From: Lineus longissimus
Taxonomy: Eukaryota; Nemertea; Pilidiophora; Heteronemertea; Lineidae
Assembly: GCF_910592395.1 (NCBI RefSeq)
Contig: NC_088321.1
Location: 15,872,001-15,936,000, forward strand
Reading direction: 5' to 3'
Length of the DNA stretch: 64,000 nt
Shown: in pieces, positions 1-8,870 of the stretch
How positions within the stretch are numbered: position 1 is the first letter of the stretch
Layout: the number at the start of each line of letters is the position of its first letter
Position numbers and translations under genes: made by a program
The notes under the pieces: generated by a model
What the model was told of the DNA's origin: nothing
What the model saw: the letters and a program-made list of their open reading frames with translations, nothing else
Databases searched by the model: none

Positions 1-616
1 GCCACTTTGAGGTCAACAGTGCATATGTAGACGAAATTACCACGGAAATAAGTGTATAGGATGTTGATGTACTTTTTGTGTGGGGGACTTTTATGTAGAT
101 GACACGTTGAAACCTTAAATGGATGACTACCTTCGGTCTACAAGCAGAATTGCAATAGGTGGAATATAACAAAAAGGTAAGCAATTTAAAATAGTGATAA
201 CAATAATGGTGTTTAGCGCTTCACTGACCAGGTCTTGTACCAAAGCACCCCAAAGTAACTGTCACCATGGTTACTTTTATAAGCCTCCACCGAGGCACTC
301 GGAGGTATCAAGTGGCTGTCATAATTTCAGCGCTCAGGTAGTAATTTGAGGCATAGATAGACCCATGGATTGAGAGTCGAACACCATCACCAGTCAGCCA
401 GCGTGTTCCACTTGTTCAGCTTCTAGACAATACCTTAACGTTTCAAGACTGTTTTCTCAAAGTTACGGTAATAGTTGTCATATTGTGAGAAATTCGCAAC
501 TGAATGACCAACAGCTTCATGTGCATTTCCTCGAGTATACATGCTGCCAAAATGTGCTCAATCCAGCATGCAATGATGTTAGCTCGTAAAGGCTGATTAC
601 CGAGGAGGTAATCTGA
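1..616. other. Upstream non-coding region, no gene seen
   Basis: No convincing exon was found. The last bases before the membrane-protein exon run into a T-rich tract ending in CAG at 665-667, which reads as an intron 3' end, so at least part of this stretch is probably intron. Confidence 0.4.
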
Positions 617-676
617 ATGACATCTTCATCAAATCCCCCCTGTATTACAAGTTCATTTGTTTTTCAGAAGGTAATC

Positions 677-1813
677 ATGCCAGTGCCACTCCAAGGCCAA
701 GGTCATCCATCGACCCCAAGGACACCAGGTCAAGGTTATGGAAATCTACCATTGTATGAAGAAACACTTCAGCTGCAGCCGACGAACCTACCCGGAGCCG
801 TGTATAGGGACCCGTACACGCCACTCGACATCCCCGGACCTCCTCCATCATACTACAGCGTCTTTCCTGAATCGTCTGCCTCAAACCCGGTACCACCTGT
901 CGAAATCCCACCTGTAGACCACGAGACAGCAGTTCCACCTTACCCGGGAACCCCTCCGGGGCAAATCTCGGAGCATGTTTCCGGACTGATGGGACACCCG
1001 CCGGCCTACACGTATATGTCAGATCCGGGCCACCACATCCCACCCTATCCTCTCACTCCTACTGCACATGTTCCAGCATACGCAACGGCTGTGGCAAACT
1101 ATTCAAACTCGGTGCACCCGTTGTCAAGAAGATTTCCTATTGCCAATCCCGCGAAACCTCACCAGATCTCGCCAGCAGAAAGTGACTCTGACCTGAGCTC
1201 AATTACGGAGGATACTACACCAAGAGTTACTGATGTAGATGGATATTTGCTCCGGCGACGCCGAGAACCTCAGGAGCTCCCACCCTTGCCTGTCATAGTT
1301 CAGAAGCTCATCCGAGTGGGGACGCTTTTCTCCTTTGGACTCGTCATAATAGGTGGTTTGGAAATTAGGTACGAGACTCATGTTCGCGTAATCGGTGCCG
1401 GCATCTGGTGTGGCTTGTGCGCACTAATAGCCCTGGTGGCCTGCCACGACCCCAGGAAACGTTACCGAGACGACACGCGGATAACCTCATACGTCATATT
1501 CAACCTAATCGCCATCTTTGCCGGCATGTTTGTTATTGGGTGGTACGGATTCGGTCTAGCTCTAGCGAATTCATACAACAAAAACTGTAGGTTTGAAGGC
1601 GAAGAAATCTCCAACTGTTCTGCCGTTGATAAAGATTGGATACCTCGAAACACCGCTGAGTTAAGAGCCCGGTTTATTCTGCAATCTTTTGGCATATTTT
1701 TATCTTTTATGATTGTTTTTATCCTCATTGCCAATTGGCACAAAACAAAACATCTGCCGGGATTGGTTCAACCTTTCAATGCCAACATGTCTACAAGGCC
1801 TTCGACCGCATAA
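677..1813 (+). CDS. Four-TM proline-rich membrane protein, MS4A/CD20-like topology, with PPxY motifs
   Basis: Encodes about 378 residues from the ATG at 677. The N-terminal half is cytosolic-looking and rich in Pro and Tyr, with PPSY and PPAY motifs that could bind WW-domain ubiquitin ligases such as the NEDD4 family (known for such motifs; inferred here). Four hydrophobic segments follow (about residues 215-230, 237-256, 270-298 and 332-353 of this start). The loop between TM3 and TM4 has two Cys, as in MS4A/CD20-type tetraspans. The frame is open up to 617, but TTTTCAG at 661-667 looks like a splice acceptor, so an exon probably starts at 668; I therefore chose the ATG at 677. An upstream coding exon in the same frame is possible. 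The stop is followed at once by a GAT microsatellite. The family call is by topology only. Confidence 0.6.
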   Translation: MPVPLQGQGHPSTPRTPGQGYGNLPLYEETLQLQPTNLPGAVYRDPYTPLDIPGPPPSYYSVFPESSASNPVPPVEIPPVDHETAVPPYPGTPPGQISEHVSGLMGHPPAYTYMSDPGHHIPPYPLTPTAHVPAYATAVANYSNSVHPLSRRFPIANPAKPHQISPAESDSDLSSITEDTTPRVTDVDGYLLRRRREPQELPPLPVIVQKLIRVGTLFSFGLVIIGGLEIRYETHVRVIGAGIWCGLCALIALVACHDPRKRYRDDTRITSYVIFNLIAIFAGMFVIGWYGFGLALANSYNKNCRFEGEEISNCSAVDKDWIPRNTAELRARFILQSFGIFLSFMIVFILIANWHKTKHLPGLVQPFNANMSTRPSTA

Positions 1814-2930
1814 TGATGATGATGATGATGGAAATTGGTCAACCCGACCTGTAAGACTGCCGCGGTTAAGACTGGTTTGACCAGAGGAGTCTCATTGGAC
1901 GCCATAACTTAGTGTGCACGTGCGCATACTGTATGGCCTGATCATACGCGTAGGTGTTGTATCGTGTCGTATCGTATCGTATCGTATTGTATTGTATCGC
2001 AGCATATTAGAGGAGACAATACTGTAACAAACACATGTATTTGGATAAAGGAATATGTAAGAACATTAGAGGCCATAGCTTGAAACTGAAAAAGGTCAAT
2101 GCAACAAATCAAATCATTTCGTTCATTTGCCCTTGTCGGCCTACCGACCCCCCTGAAAGTTTTTGTGTGGGGGTCGATATCATGCAAAAAGCCGTTCGAT
2201 GCCGTTAATCATGTTCAATTTGGATATAGGCATTGGCTGCGGCAACACCATTATCCAATGTTCTGGTATGGTCTTTGTTTTGAGTTCGCTGGAAATAATC
2301 ACTGATCTCAGATCGATTTGTAGAGTATACTATGGACAGTTGTTCTTTTTTATGTACGAATACTATTGCGTACAGTTCAAGTGCAATGGCATTTCGTTCT
2401 AGTTTTTACAGCGATAGAAGGAGGACCTTTTCTTCGATTAGATATACACAAACACATCAACGAAGCAGCGCAGGCCATAGCGCGCATACGCAAGTCACTT
2501 GTACAATTAACAAAGGCTGTTAGCGGCTATACCACGTTCAAATAATGTTGTTGATGAAGATGATGATGACGACGACGATGATGACGATGATCATGATGAT
2601 CATGATGATCATGATGATCATGATCATGATGATGATGATGACGATGATGTAATGATGATAATGGTGGTGTGTCACCAAAGCCCAAAAATTGGCGCGGCCC
2701 AACACAGAGTACAATATCTCCTGTGCACCCTAACCATCGCCAGCACCAGAGTCGTAGACTGTTAGTTTTCGCGCCACCTTCGCATTGTTTGGGACGCTTC
2801 TTCATGTGTCCTCTGCGATCAGGGTATGACATTTTCCTTTAGTTTATTCGTCAGAACCAATATCGTTCAATGCCGGAGCAAAGGCAAAAGTTTCCGTCAT
2901 GGAGAGCCCATGGCTAGGGATAATAACCGT
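1814..2930. other. Non-coding, simple repeats and a dispersed hairpin
   Basis: Contains a pentamer repeat of GTATC type at about 1962-2000, a copy of a dispersed hairpin at about 2125-2190 (see the related copy near 18630-18690) and a GAT/GAC microsatellite at about 2545-2660. The His/Asp-rich frames over the microsatellite are artefacts of the repeat. Confidence 0.6.
2545..2660. repeat. GAT-type trinucleotide microsatellite
   Basis: Imperfect run of GAT/GAC/ATC triplets. It opens frames on both strands without indicating a gene. Confidence 0.85.
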
Positions 2931-3437
2931 TTATGATGGCCCGTCAACAACAGAGCCCGCTTCGGAATTTCCCGCAAGTCTGACAGCCATGAAACTGCCG
3001 ACAACACCACAGTCCGGGCATTTCGAATCATGACAAGTCTGGGCAGAAAAGCAAACATTACATCGCGTAACAGAACGGCAACTCAAACACAGAACGTTTC
3101 TCTCACGGTCATGGCAGCTCATACATGTTATTTTTTCCTTCAGTTTTTGGTTTTCACGGAGCAAATCTGCAGTTTGCTGCTCTACATGGTCCGCTCCCGC
3201 GTCGTCAGAGCCTAGTCCCGTTGATGGTAGCGAAACGCCGCCCGTCGTGATACCGCTGCGTGAAGTGAGCGGGGTTTCGCGGTATATTCCATTTCCCCAT
3301 TCCGCTACTTCGTTTGAGACTTGTGTTGGAATTTTTTCTCTCTCCATGTTTGAAGGCACTGCATTCACAATATTCGAATTCACTTCATCTGTGTAACATC
3401 GGCAGAGGAAGAATATATTACAAAGGCCCGTTTGTTT
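2931..3437 (-). CDS. RING-only IAP-like module 1 (probable 3' exon or gene fragment)
   Basis: An open frame on the minus strand ends at TAA 2931-2933. The C-terminal part carries a Cys pattern (CxxC, CxSC, CxxC, CxxC) spaced like an IAP-type RING finger, preceded by a short Leu/Lys/Glu segment that may form a coiled coil. The zinc-ligand His of canonical IAP RINGs is replaced by Ser. No BIR domain is found upstream. The frame has no ATG near its beginning: it opens at a GTG just after a stop, and CACAG near 3389 could be a splice acceptor, so this looks like a terminal exon or truncated copy; the first in-frame ATG is well inside. A close paralogue lies at 6262-6770. The RING family resemblance is strong; whether it is expressed is unknown. 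Confidence 0.45.
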   Translation of the reverse strand, partial: KQTGLCNIFFLCRCYTDEVNSNIVNAVPSNMEREKIPTQVSNEVAEWGNGIYRETPLTSRSGITTGGVSLPSTGLGSDDAGADHVEQQTADLLRENQKLKEKITCMSCHDRERNVLCLSCRSVTRCNVCFSAQTCHDSKCPDCGVVGSFMAVRLAGNSEAGSVVDGPS

Positions 3438-3718
3438 CACCGTTTGTCACGAACAGGACTCTCTCGTGAAGTCCAGATGGTGCACACTGCGGACGAACTG
3501 TATTCGGGCTCCTATTGCGAGTTAGAAGAAGAGCTTTCCCTGAAGCATAAACAGACATATGCCTTATTTCCCTAAAACAACCGCGATGAGTATATCAAGA
3601 GTAGTCTCGAACGAATTTTCTTGGCGGTTAACAAATGCACATCGTCCTGAGTAACGCACTACGCCACTAAGCTTAAAGTTGAGACGATATGTTCAGGAGA
3701 TGGTATCTGGCAATAAAT
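2931..3718. repeat. Segmental duplicate 1 of the RING-only module
   Basis: Closely similar to 6262-7057 over nearly the whole length. The second copy has small changes, including an extra ten-base stretch near 6963, and the coding part carries few differences. Homology stops near the AATAAAT shared by both copies. Confidence 0.8.
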
Positions 3719-4585
3719 GTCTGCTTTAGTCCGTGTATACAGGCGAAATTCTCCGTCCATTGGTCTATCATCAAAGTTCCATCAATGGGTCGTCCATGGA
3801 TAGAACGTCTACGGGTCGTCATAGATCCATGGACGGAGCTTTGCCTGTGTAGCCACGAAACTGTCAAAATTCAACGCCGAACATAACACAACATACCTGA
3901 ATACCTTGCGAATGATCTCTCCGATCGAGGTGTAAATCCAGCCACACGAACGCCTCCGACCTTGATACCACGAGTCCGTCTTTAGTCAATCATTCGGCGA
4001 CAACTGAAGCAGGCCGAAAACTTTACAATGATGTTTGCGTCTTTACGATAATCGTTCACTCGAATTCGAATTTTCTAAAGAGCGAATATCCTCTCCAATC
4101 GCCAAAGCTTAGTGCTGTTGTACACGTCCCGTAGTAATCTGTGATCTAGCTGATGACAGGTCTTACCGGGTGGCATACCGTACAGTCATTTCGCATCAAA
4201 TAATGACCTGTGTCTGATATCCAGGCATTGCGGGGGTACGCCAGTGTAAGTCAGTTTAGAGGTACGAACTCCTCCGGCTACAGTATGATTGATATACCAC
4301 ACTCTCCCTTTTCTTCTTCGCCAACTGAGACTTTTACTACAAAACGTATTATTGTTATGATGAGTCATGAAGCACCAAATATTTATGAATAGCCTGATGA
4401 CACGTTATGTCCTAGTTTCAAAGCGTATCAAATACGGGGAATTTCGAAAGCCTGGTACGCGTAAATGTGTTTTGGTGACGGTATGTCAAGATCAATAAAG
4501 GAACATGTCCCCGATATTATATACTAAGGTGGCAGGTATATAGGATACAGATAAACCACTGAAGACATATTGTGCCTTACTGAAT
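3719..4585. other. Non-coding, no gene seen
   Basis: Contains one imperfect palindrome of about 90 bp (3751-3840), whose ends read CTCCGTCCAT and ATGGACGGAG. Nothing else is recognisable. Confidence 0.5.
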
Positions 4586-4739
4586 AAAGTACAAATACTT
4601 CACAGGTGCAATGTTTTCGTGGCGATCTGGCTTCCGATTTGTAAATAAAAATTCATGGGAAATACTTCTAAGAATTAGCAGAACAATATCGTGAGATAAG
4701 CCAAGGAAGAAGTCTTAAAATGAATTCAAATTAAAACTA

Positions 4740-4915
4740 TGCCGCGAAAAATTTAATGAAAACCACAAAGCAAACAGGAAGTGACGTCATACTCGCACTC
4801 TTCACAACAAACACTCTCCTATTGCAGGAAAGAAAACAAATGTCCGCCTCTCTATTCGAACAGCGGCGACAGGATACTTTTCGTTTTAATTCCTTGTTTG
4901 TATCAAGCTCTTGAG
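4740..4915 (-). pseudogene. Frameshifted extra RING fragment behind BIR gene copy A
   Basis: On the minus strand this repeats the last 60 codons of the adjacent BIR-UBA-RING gene: the first CxxC and the following Asn-Arg-Glu region match, then a one-base insertion shifts the frame and the later Cys pairs are lost. It lies about 250 bp downstream of the gene's stop. The same fragment is present in copy B, so it arose before the larger duplication. Confidence 0.6.
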
Positions 4916-5163
4916 TAATACTAAATATGTTTTGTCTTCAGTATCAATTAGCAAAGCATAATGTTTTCGTGGTCTAGCTTCAGCTTTGAAAATAATAATC
5001 TTTACATATGCAAAGACTGCAACAAGATACTGCTCATAATTAGAATAATAAGACATAAAGCGAAGGGAAGGTTTATCGTTCCATCCCTTAGCGAGGAAAT
5101 ATGAATTCCAAGTAACACTTTTACCGGTGAAATTCATATGAATAATATTTAAAAATGTTGTGC

Positions 5164-6258
5164 TCATGCCGCGAATACTTTGACGCGTTCCTGCTCCAGA
5201 GAACCACACACCAAACAGGACGTGACGTCATATGCGCACTCCTCACAACAAACTCGCCGATTACAGCAGAGAAACAAAATGTTCGCCTCTCTATTCGAAC
5301 AGCGGCGACAGAATAGTTTCCGCTTCAAATCTTTGTTTAATTCAACCGCGCTTTGAAGTTCAGGGTCCTTTTTCGGTACGTTTAGCTCCGGTCTGTATTG
5401 ATTAGCCCCTTGGTTTAGCCCCTGACTGATGTCAAAATTTTGCTGAAAGGGTCTCGGAATTTCTTGTGACGATGCCTCTTGGTTTCCCTCCCACTGAAGG
5501 TATGGATTTTCCGGAGGTGGCGCTGGTGGTGGAATGCTTGTCGCACTGCCCGATGATACTGTTATTCCCAGCAAGTCTGCCGCGGCGTAAACAGCGAAGA
5601 GAAGTTCCCGGAACGAAGGGAAATCGTCCCCTTCAAGTTGCAGTCTCTCCCCGAAAACTTGCCCTACCAGTTCGCGGGGGAACCCTTGTTGTAGTAACCG
5701 CTTTCCCCAATCACTGTCCAATCTTGCCCTGATTTGCCTCGGTTCCGCAACTCCCATGGGCCTTCGCCTCGGTGTTGACGCTTCCGCCCTTGGCCGCGGC
5801 GGTGGCGGCAAATGAACAACCGGTGTCCGTCTTGGTTCAAATTGTTGTTGTTGCTGTTGTTCGTTTTTATTGCCAGAGTACTCATTCCGCTCCAACCGTG
5901 TGTATCCCGTTGCAGTGCTCTCTACCGACCTGTCCCTTGCCTCAATCGATGCCGGAATGGGCAGTTCGTACATTTGAAGTGTCGCCTTAATAAACCCCTT
6001 TCCTTTCTTTTGTCTTATGAATGTGCACTCAGGGCTGAACCGTGCATGCTCAATGTCCGCATCGTCGTGGGATTGCCACTCATTTAAAGGTATACCGCAC
6101 TGAAAACAAACTGTCCTAGTACCTAATCCCCTGTATACGAACCCACTTTCTGCTAGTTCTTTTGGCGATAAACCACGAACAGGCCAGTTATGGTACGTCT
6201 CGAGTCTGGGTTGCAAATCCGATTACTGTGGCAAATGGGTGGCAGATGATGAATCCAT
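5164..6258 (-). pseudogene. IAP-like BIR-UBA-RING gene, copy A, with early nonsense codon
   Basis: Near-identical to the intact copy B. The ATG matching copy B's start lies at 6256-6258, but codon 12 is TAA (6223-6225) where copy B has TAT for Tyr. After the stop the frame is open to 5164 and still encodes the whole BIR domain, polyQ/Pro-rich linker, UBA-like region and RING-like end. No ATG lies between the stop and the BIR, and the next Met falls after the BIR zinc site, so translation from the local sequence could not make a complete BIR. It could be rescued only by splicing from an upstream exon. I call it a probable young pseudogene. Confidence 0.65.
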
Positions 6259-6261
6259 AAT

Positions 6262-6767
6262 AATGATGGCCCGTCAACAACAGAGCCCGCTTCGGAATTT
6301 CCCGAAAGTCTGACAGCCATGGAACTGCCGACAACACCACAGTCCGGGCATTTCAAATTCTGACACGTCTGGGCAGAAAAGCAAACATTACATCGCGTAA
6401 CAGAACGGCAACTCAAACACAGAACGTTTCTCTCACGGTCATGACAGCTCTTACATGTTATTTTTTCCTTCAGTTTTTGGTTTTCACGAAGCAAATCTGC
6501 AGTTTGCTGCTCTACGTGGTCCGCTCCCGCGTCGTCAGAGCCTAGTCCCGTTGCTGGTAGCGAAACGCCGCCCGTCGTGATACCGCTGCGTGAAGTGAGC
6601 GGGGTTTCGCGGTATATTCCATTTTCCCATTCCGCTAATTCGTTGGAGACTTGTGTTGGAATTGTTTCTCTCTTCATGTTTGAAGGCACTGCATTCACAA
6701 TATTCGAATTCACTTCATCTGTGTAACATCGGCAGAGGAAGAATATATTGGAAAGGCCCGTTTGTTT
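6262..6767 (-). CDS. RING-only IAP-like module 2, joined to BIR copy A
   Basis: Paralogue of module 1 with the same CxxC...CxxC RING-like end, again lacking the zinc-ligand His. The stop codon that ends module 1 (TAA after Gly-Pro-Ser) is TTA here, so the frame runs on in a different frame across the start of BIR copy A to 6153. That tail is junk relative to the BIR frame, so no in-frame RING-BIR fusion is made. It has no upstream ATG near the start of the open frame. The sequence join with BIR copy A is at about 6260-6262. Confidence 0.4.
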
Positions 6768-7057
6768 CACCGTTTGTCACGAACAGGACTCTCTCGTGAA
6801 GTCCAGATGGTGCACGCAACGGACGAACTGTAATCAGTCTCCTATTGCGAGTTAGAAGAAGACCTTTCCCTGAAGCATAAACAGACATATGCCTTATTTC
6901 CCTAAAACAACCGCGATGAGTATATCAAGAGTAGTCTGGAACGAATTTTCTTGGCGGTTAACACCAGGAGCAAATGCACATCGTCCTGAGTAACGCACTA
7001 CGCCACCAAGCTTAAAGTTGAGACGATATGTTCAGCAGATGATATCTGGCAATAAAT
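6262..7057. repeat. Segmental duplicate 2 of the RING-only module
   Basis: Matches 2931-3718. It sits directly upstream (minus-strand sense) of BIR copy A and directly next to the 0.65-kb repeat beginning at 7058. Confidence 0.8.
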
Positions 7058-7711
7058 TTATTTACATACCTAAAAGTAAATCGCAAAGTCTCATGTTCGC
7101 TTGGCATTGGGCACTAGAGGCGCGCCGCGCCAAGCAGATGGGTCAGTGGCCTCGTGGCAAAGACAGCTGAACCCATATGGCAGCCCCGATCGACTAATGT
7201 CACTGATCACTAAAAGGCTTACTATTACGAATAACCGAATCATTCTTAGCCAAGTACTACTGCAACCCAGCAATGACTAAGAAATTTCCGATACTGCGTA
7301 TTTCCTGGGGATTCCTTATGGGTATTTCCAAGGTCTGGTTTCTGAATCAGTTTTCAGACAAATAGCCTGGGCATTACCCTTCAAGCCTCTTTCATTTCAC
7401 AACAAGTCTCGGGTTGGTCCAAATATCTATTTTTTGCATATATTCGGCCTACCCATTTTTTCGATTTCTTGTGAGATTAATTTAAGCATGCTGTATCAAC
7501 CAAGGATATTCCAAATAACCAGCGAGCATACCACAACAAAACAAGATTACTCGACGCGCTCCGCGATCTGGGTTTTTCCCGATCGAAGTTAACCGCGACA
7601 ACTACGGAGATCGGCGCTCGGTTCTGGAGGGTGTCGTGTTTCGTCAGATCGATACGAGAATATCATTTTATCAATATTCTGGAACTAAGACTGTTGAATC
7701 CGTTTGGATTA
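7058..7711. repeat. 0.65-kb dispersed repeat, copy 1
   Basis: Aligns with 12241-12895 over its full length, with scattered substitutions and small indels. No conserved reading frame is shared by both copies, so it looks like a non-coding mobile-element segment (for example an LTR or non-autonomous element) rather than a gene. The ends abut the RING module at the left and the coding-like stretch at the right. Confidence 0.8.
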
Positions 7712-7716
7712 CTTAA

Positions 7717-8152
7717 ACCGTATCCCGACACTCTCCATGTCACATCCTATTCACTCAGGACAGACTATCCGTCAAGCTATTGACCCCTGGAACTAACATC
7801 GGGACCATTCCGGTCCCAGACTGTCCGACGTGTAAAATACTTACAGGTCAACTGGATATGCGGCCTTTTACTCCCCACAGCCGCACATCTAGGACAGGAA
7901 CATTTTTCTATCAACAGTCCACGGCCCGCCTCTGCAGGGCCAACCCTTTTTGATCAATATCGCCTTTATAAGTGTCTGATGAGCAACTCCTGCGAAACCG
8001 TTCACACCACCCCTGGCAAAACCCATATGGTGCGCCTCTCCGCCATTCCGCGCAACTTTGCCGCCATGCTCCCTAGGAGCATGACGTCATGTCCGTCTCA
8101 AAGCCATGACGTCATAAAGGGGCCCAGCATCACGTCAACCACTGCGTCTTGA
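7717..8152 (+). pseudogene. Unassigned coding-like remnant, two frames
   Basis: Two long open stretches follow one another on the plus strand: 7717-7953 (79 codons) and, one frame over, 7952-8152 (67 codons). Neither has a suitable ATG at its beginning. The first contains a CPTC motif. Base composition is richer in GC than the flanks, consistent with decayed coding sequence that has suffered one frameshift. No family is recognised. It could be part of the element represented by the adjacent 0.65-kb repeat. Confidence 0.25.
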
Positions 8153-8157
8153 CGTCA
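8082..8157. promoter_or_regulatory. Cluster of three perfect TGACGTCA (CRE/ATF-type) sites
   Basis: TGACGTCA occurs at 8082-8089, 8107-8114 and 8150-8157. This octamer is the known CREB/ATF binding site. No gene start is seen close by, so function is only possible. Confidence 0.3.
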
Positions 8158-8446
8158 GTTCCAACACCCCACACGGGCTTTTGAGTCTTCACAACAGTCA
8201 CACAAGCCAAGCTGGTCGCATCTCACCGCATTGCTACGTCGAAAATATCAATAATAAAATAATAATTACTGAATAAAGGATTATATCATTTCTTAATACA
8301 AATACCTCACAGGTGCAATGTTTTCGTGGCGATATGGCTTCTGATTTGTAAATAAAAATCCATGGGAAATACTTCTAAGAATTAGCAGAACAATATCGTG
8401 AGATAAGCCAAGAAAGAAGTGTTAAATTGAATTCAAATTAAAACTA

Positions 8447-8622
8447 TGCCGCGAAAAATTTAATGAAAACCACAAAGCAAACAGGAAGTGACGTCATACT
8501 CGCACTCTTCACAACAAACACTCTCCTATTGCAGGAAAGAAAACAAATGTCCGCCTCTCTATTCGAACAGCGGCGACAGGATAGTTTTCGTTTTAATTCC
8601 TTGTTTGTATCAAGCTCTTGAG
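8447..8622 (-). pseudogene. Frameshifted extra RING fragment behind BIR gene copy B
   Basis: Same frameshifted RING remnant as at 4740-4915, in the equivalent position about 250 bp downstream of the gene's stop codon. Confidence 0.6.
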
Positions 8623-8870
8623 TAATACTAAATATGTTTCGTCTTGAGTATCGATTAGCAAAGCATAATGTTTTCGTGGTCTAGCTTCAGCTTTGAAAAT
8701 AATAATCTTTACATATGCAAAGACTGCAACAAGATACTGCTCATAATTAGAATAATAAGACATAAAGCGAAGGGAAGGTTTATCGTTCCATCCTTTAGCG
8801 AGGAAATATGAATTCCAAGTAACACTTTTACCGGTGAAATTCATATGAATAATATTTAAAAATGTTGTGC

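Larger units (their letters stand above)
4591..6260. repeat. 1.67-kb segmental duplication, copy A
   Basis: Matches 8298-9967 at a constant offset of 3707 bp with very few substitutions, so the duplication is recent. It covers the BIR-UBA-RING reading frame and about 570 bp downstream of it on the minus strand. Confidence 0.9.

Noticed and set aside
2527-2832. His/Asp-rich minus-strand frame
   Set aside because: Product of a GAT microsatellite.
4886-5209. 107-codon minus-strand frame overlapping the BIR gene end
   Set aside because: It is kept in both duplicates only because the duplication is recent; it starts inside the RING coding end in another frame and has no domain.
5466-5732. Plus-strand frames opposite the BIR genes (also 9173-9439 and 9519-9794)
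   Set aside because: Antisense shadows of the minus-strand coding sequence.
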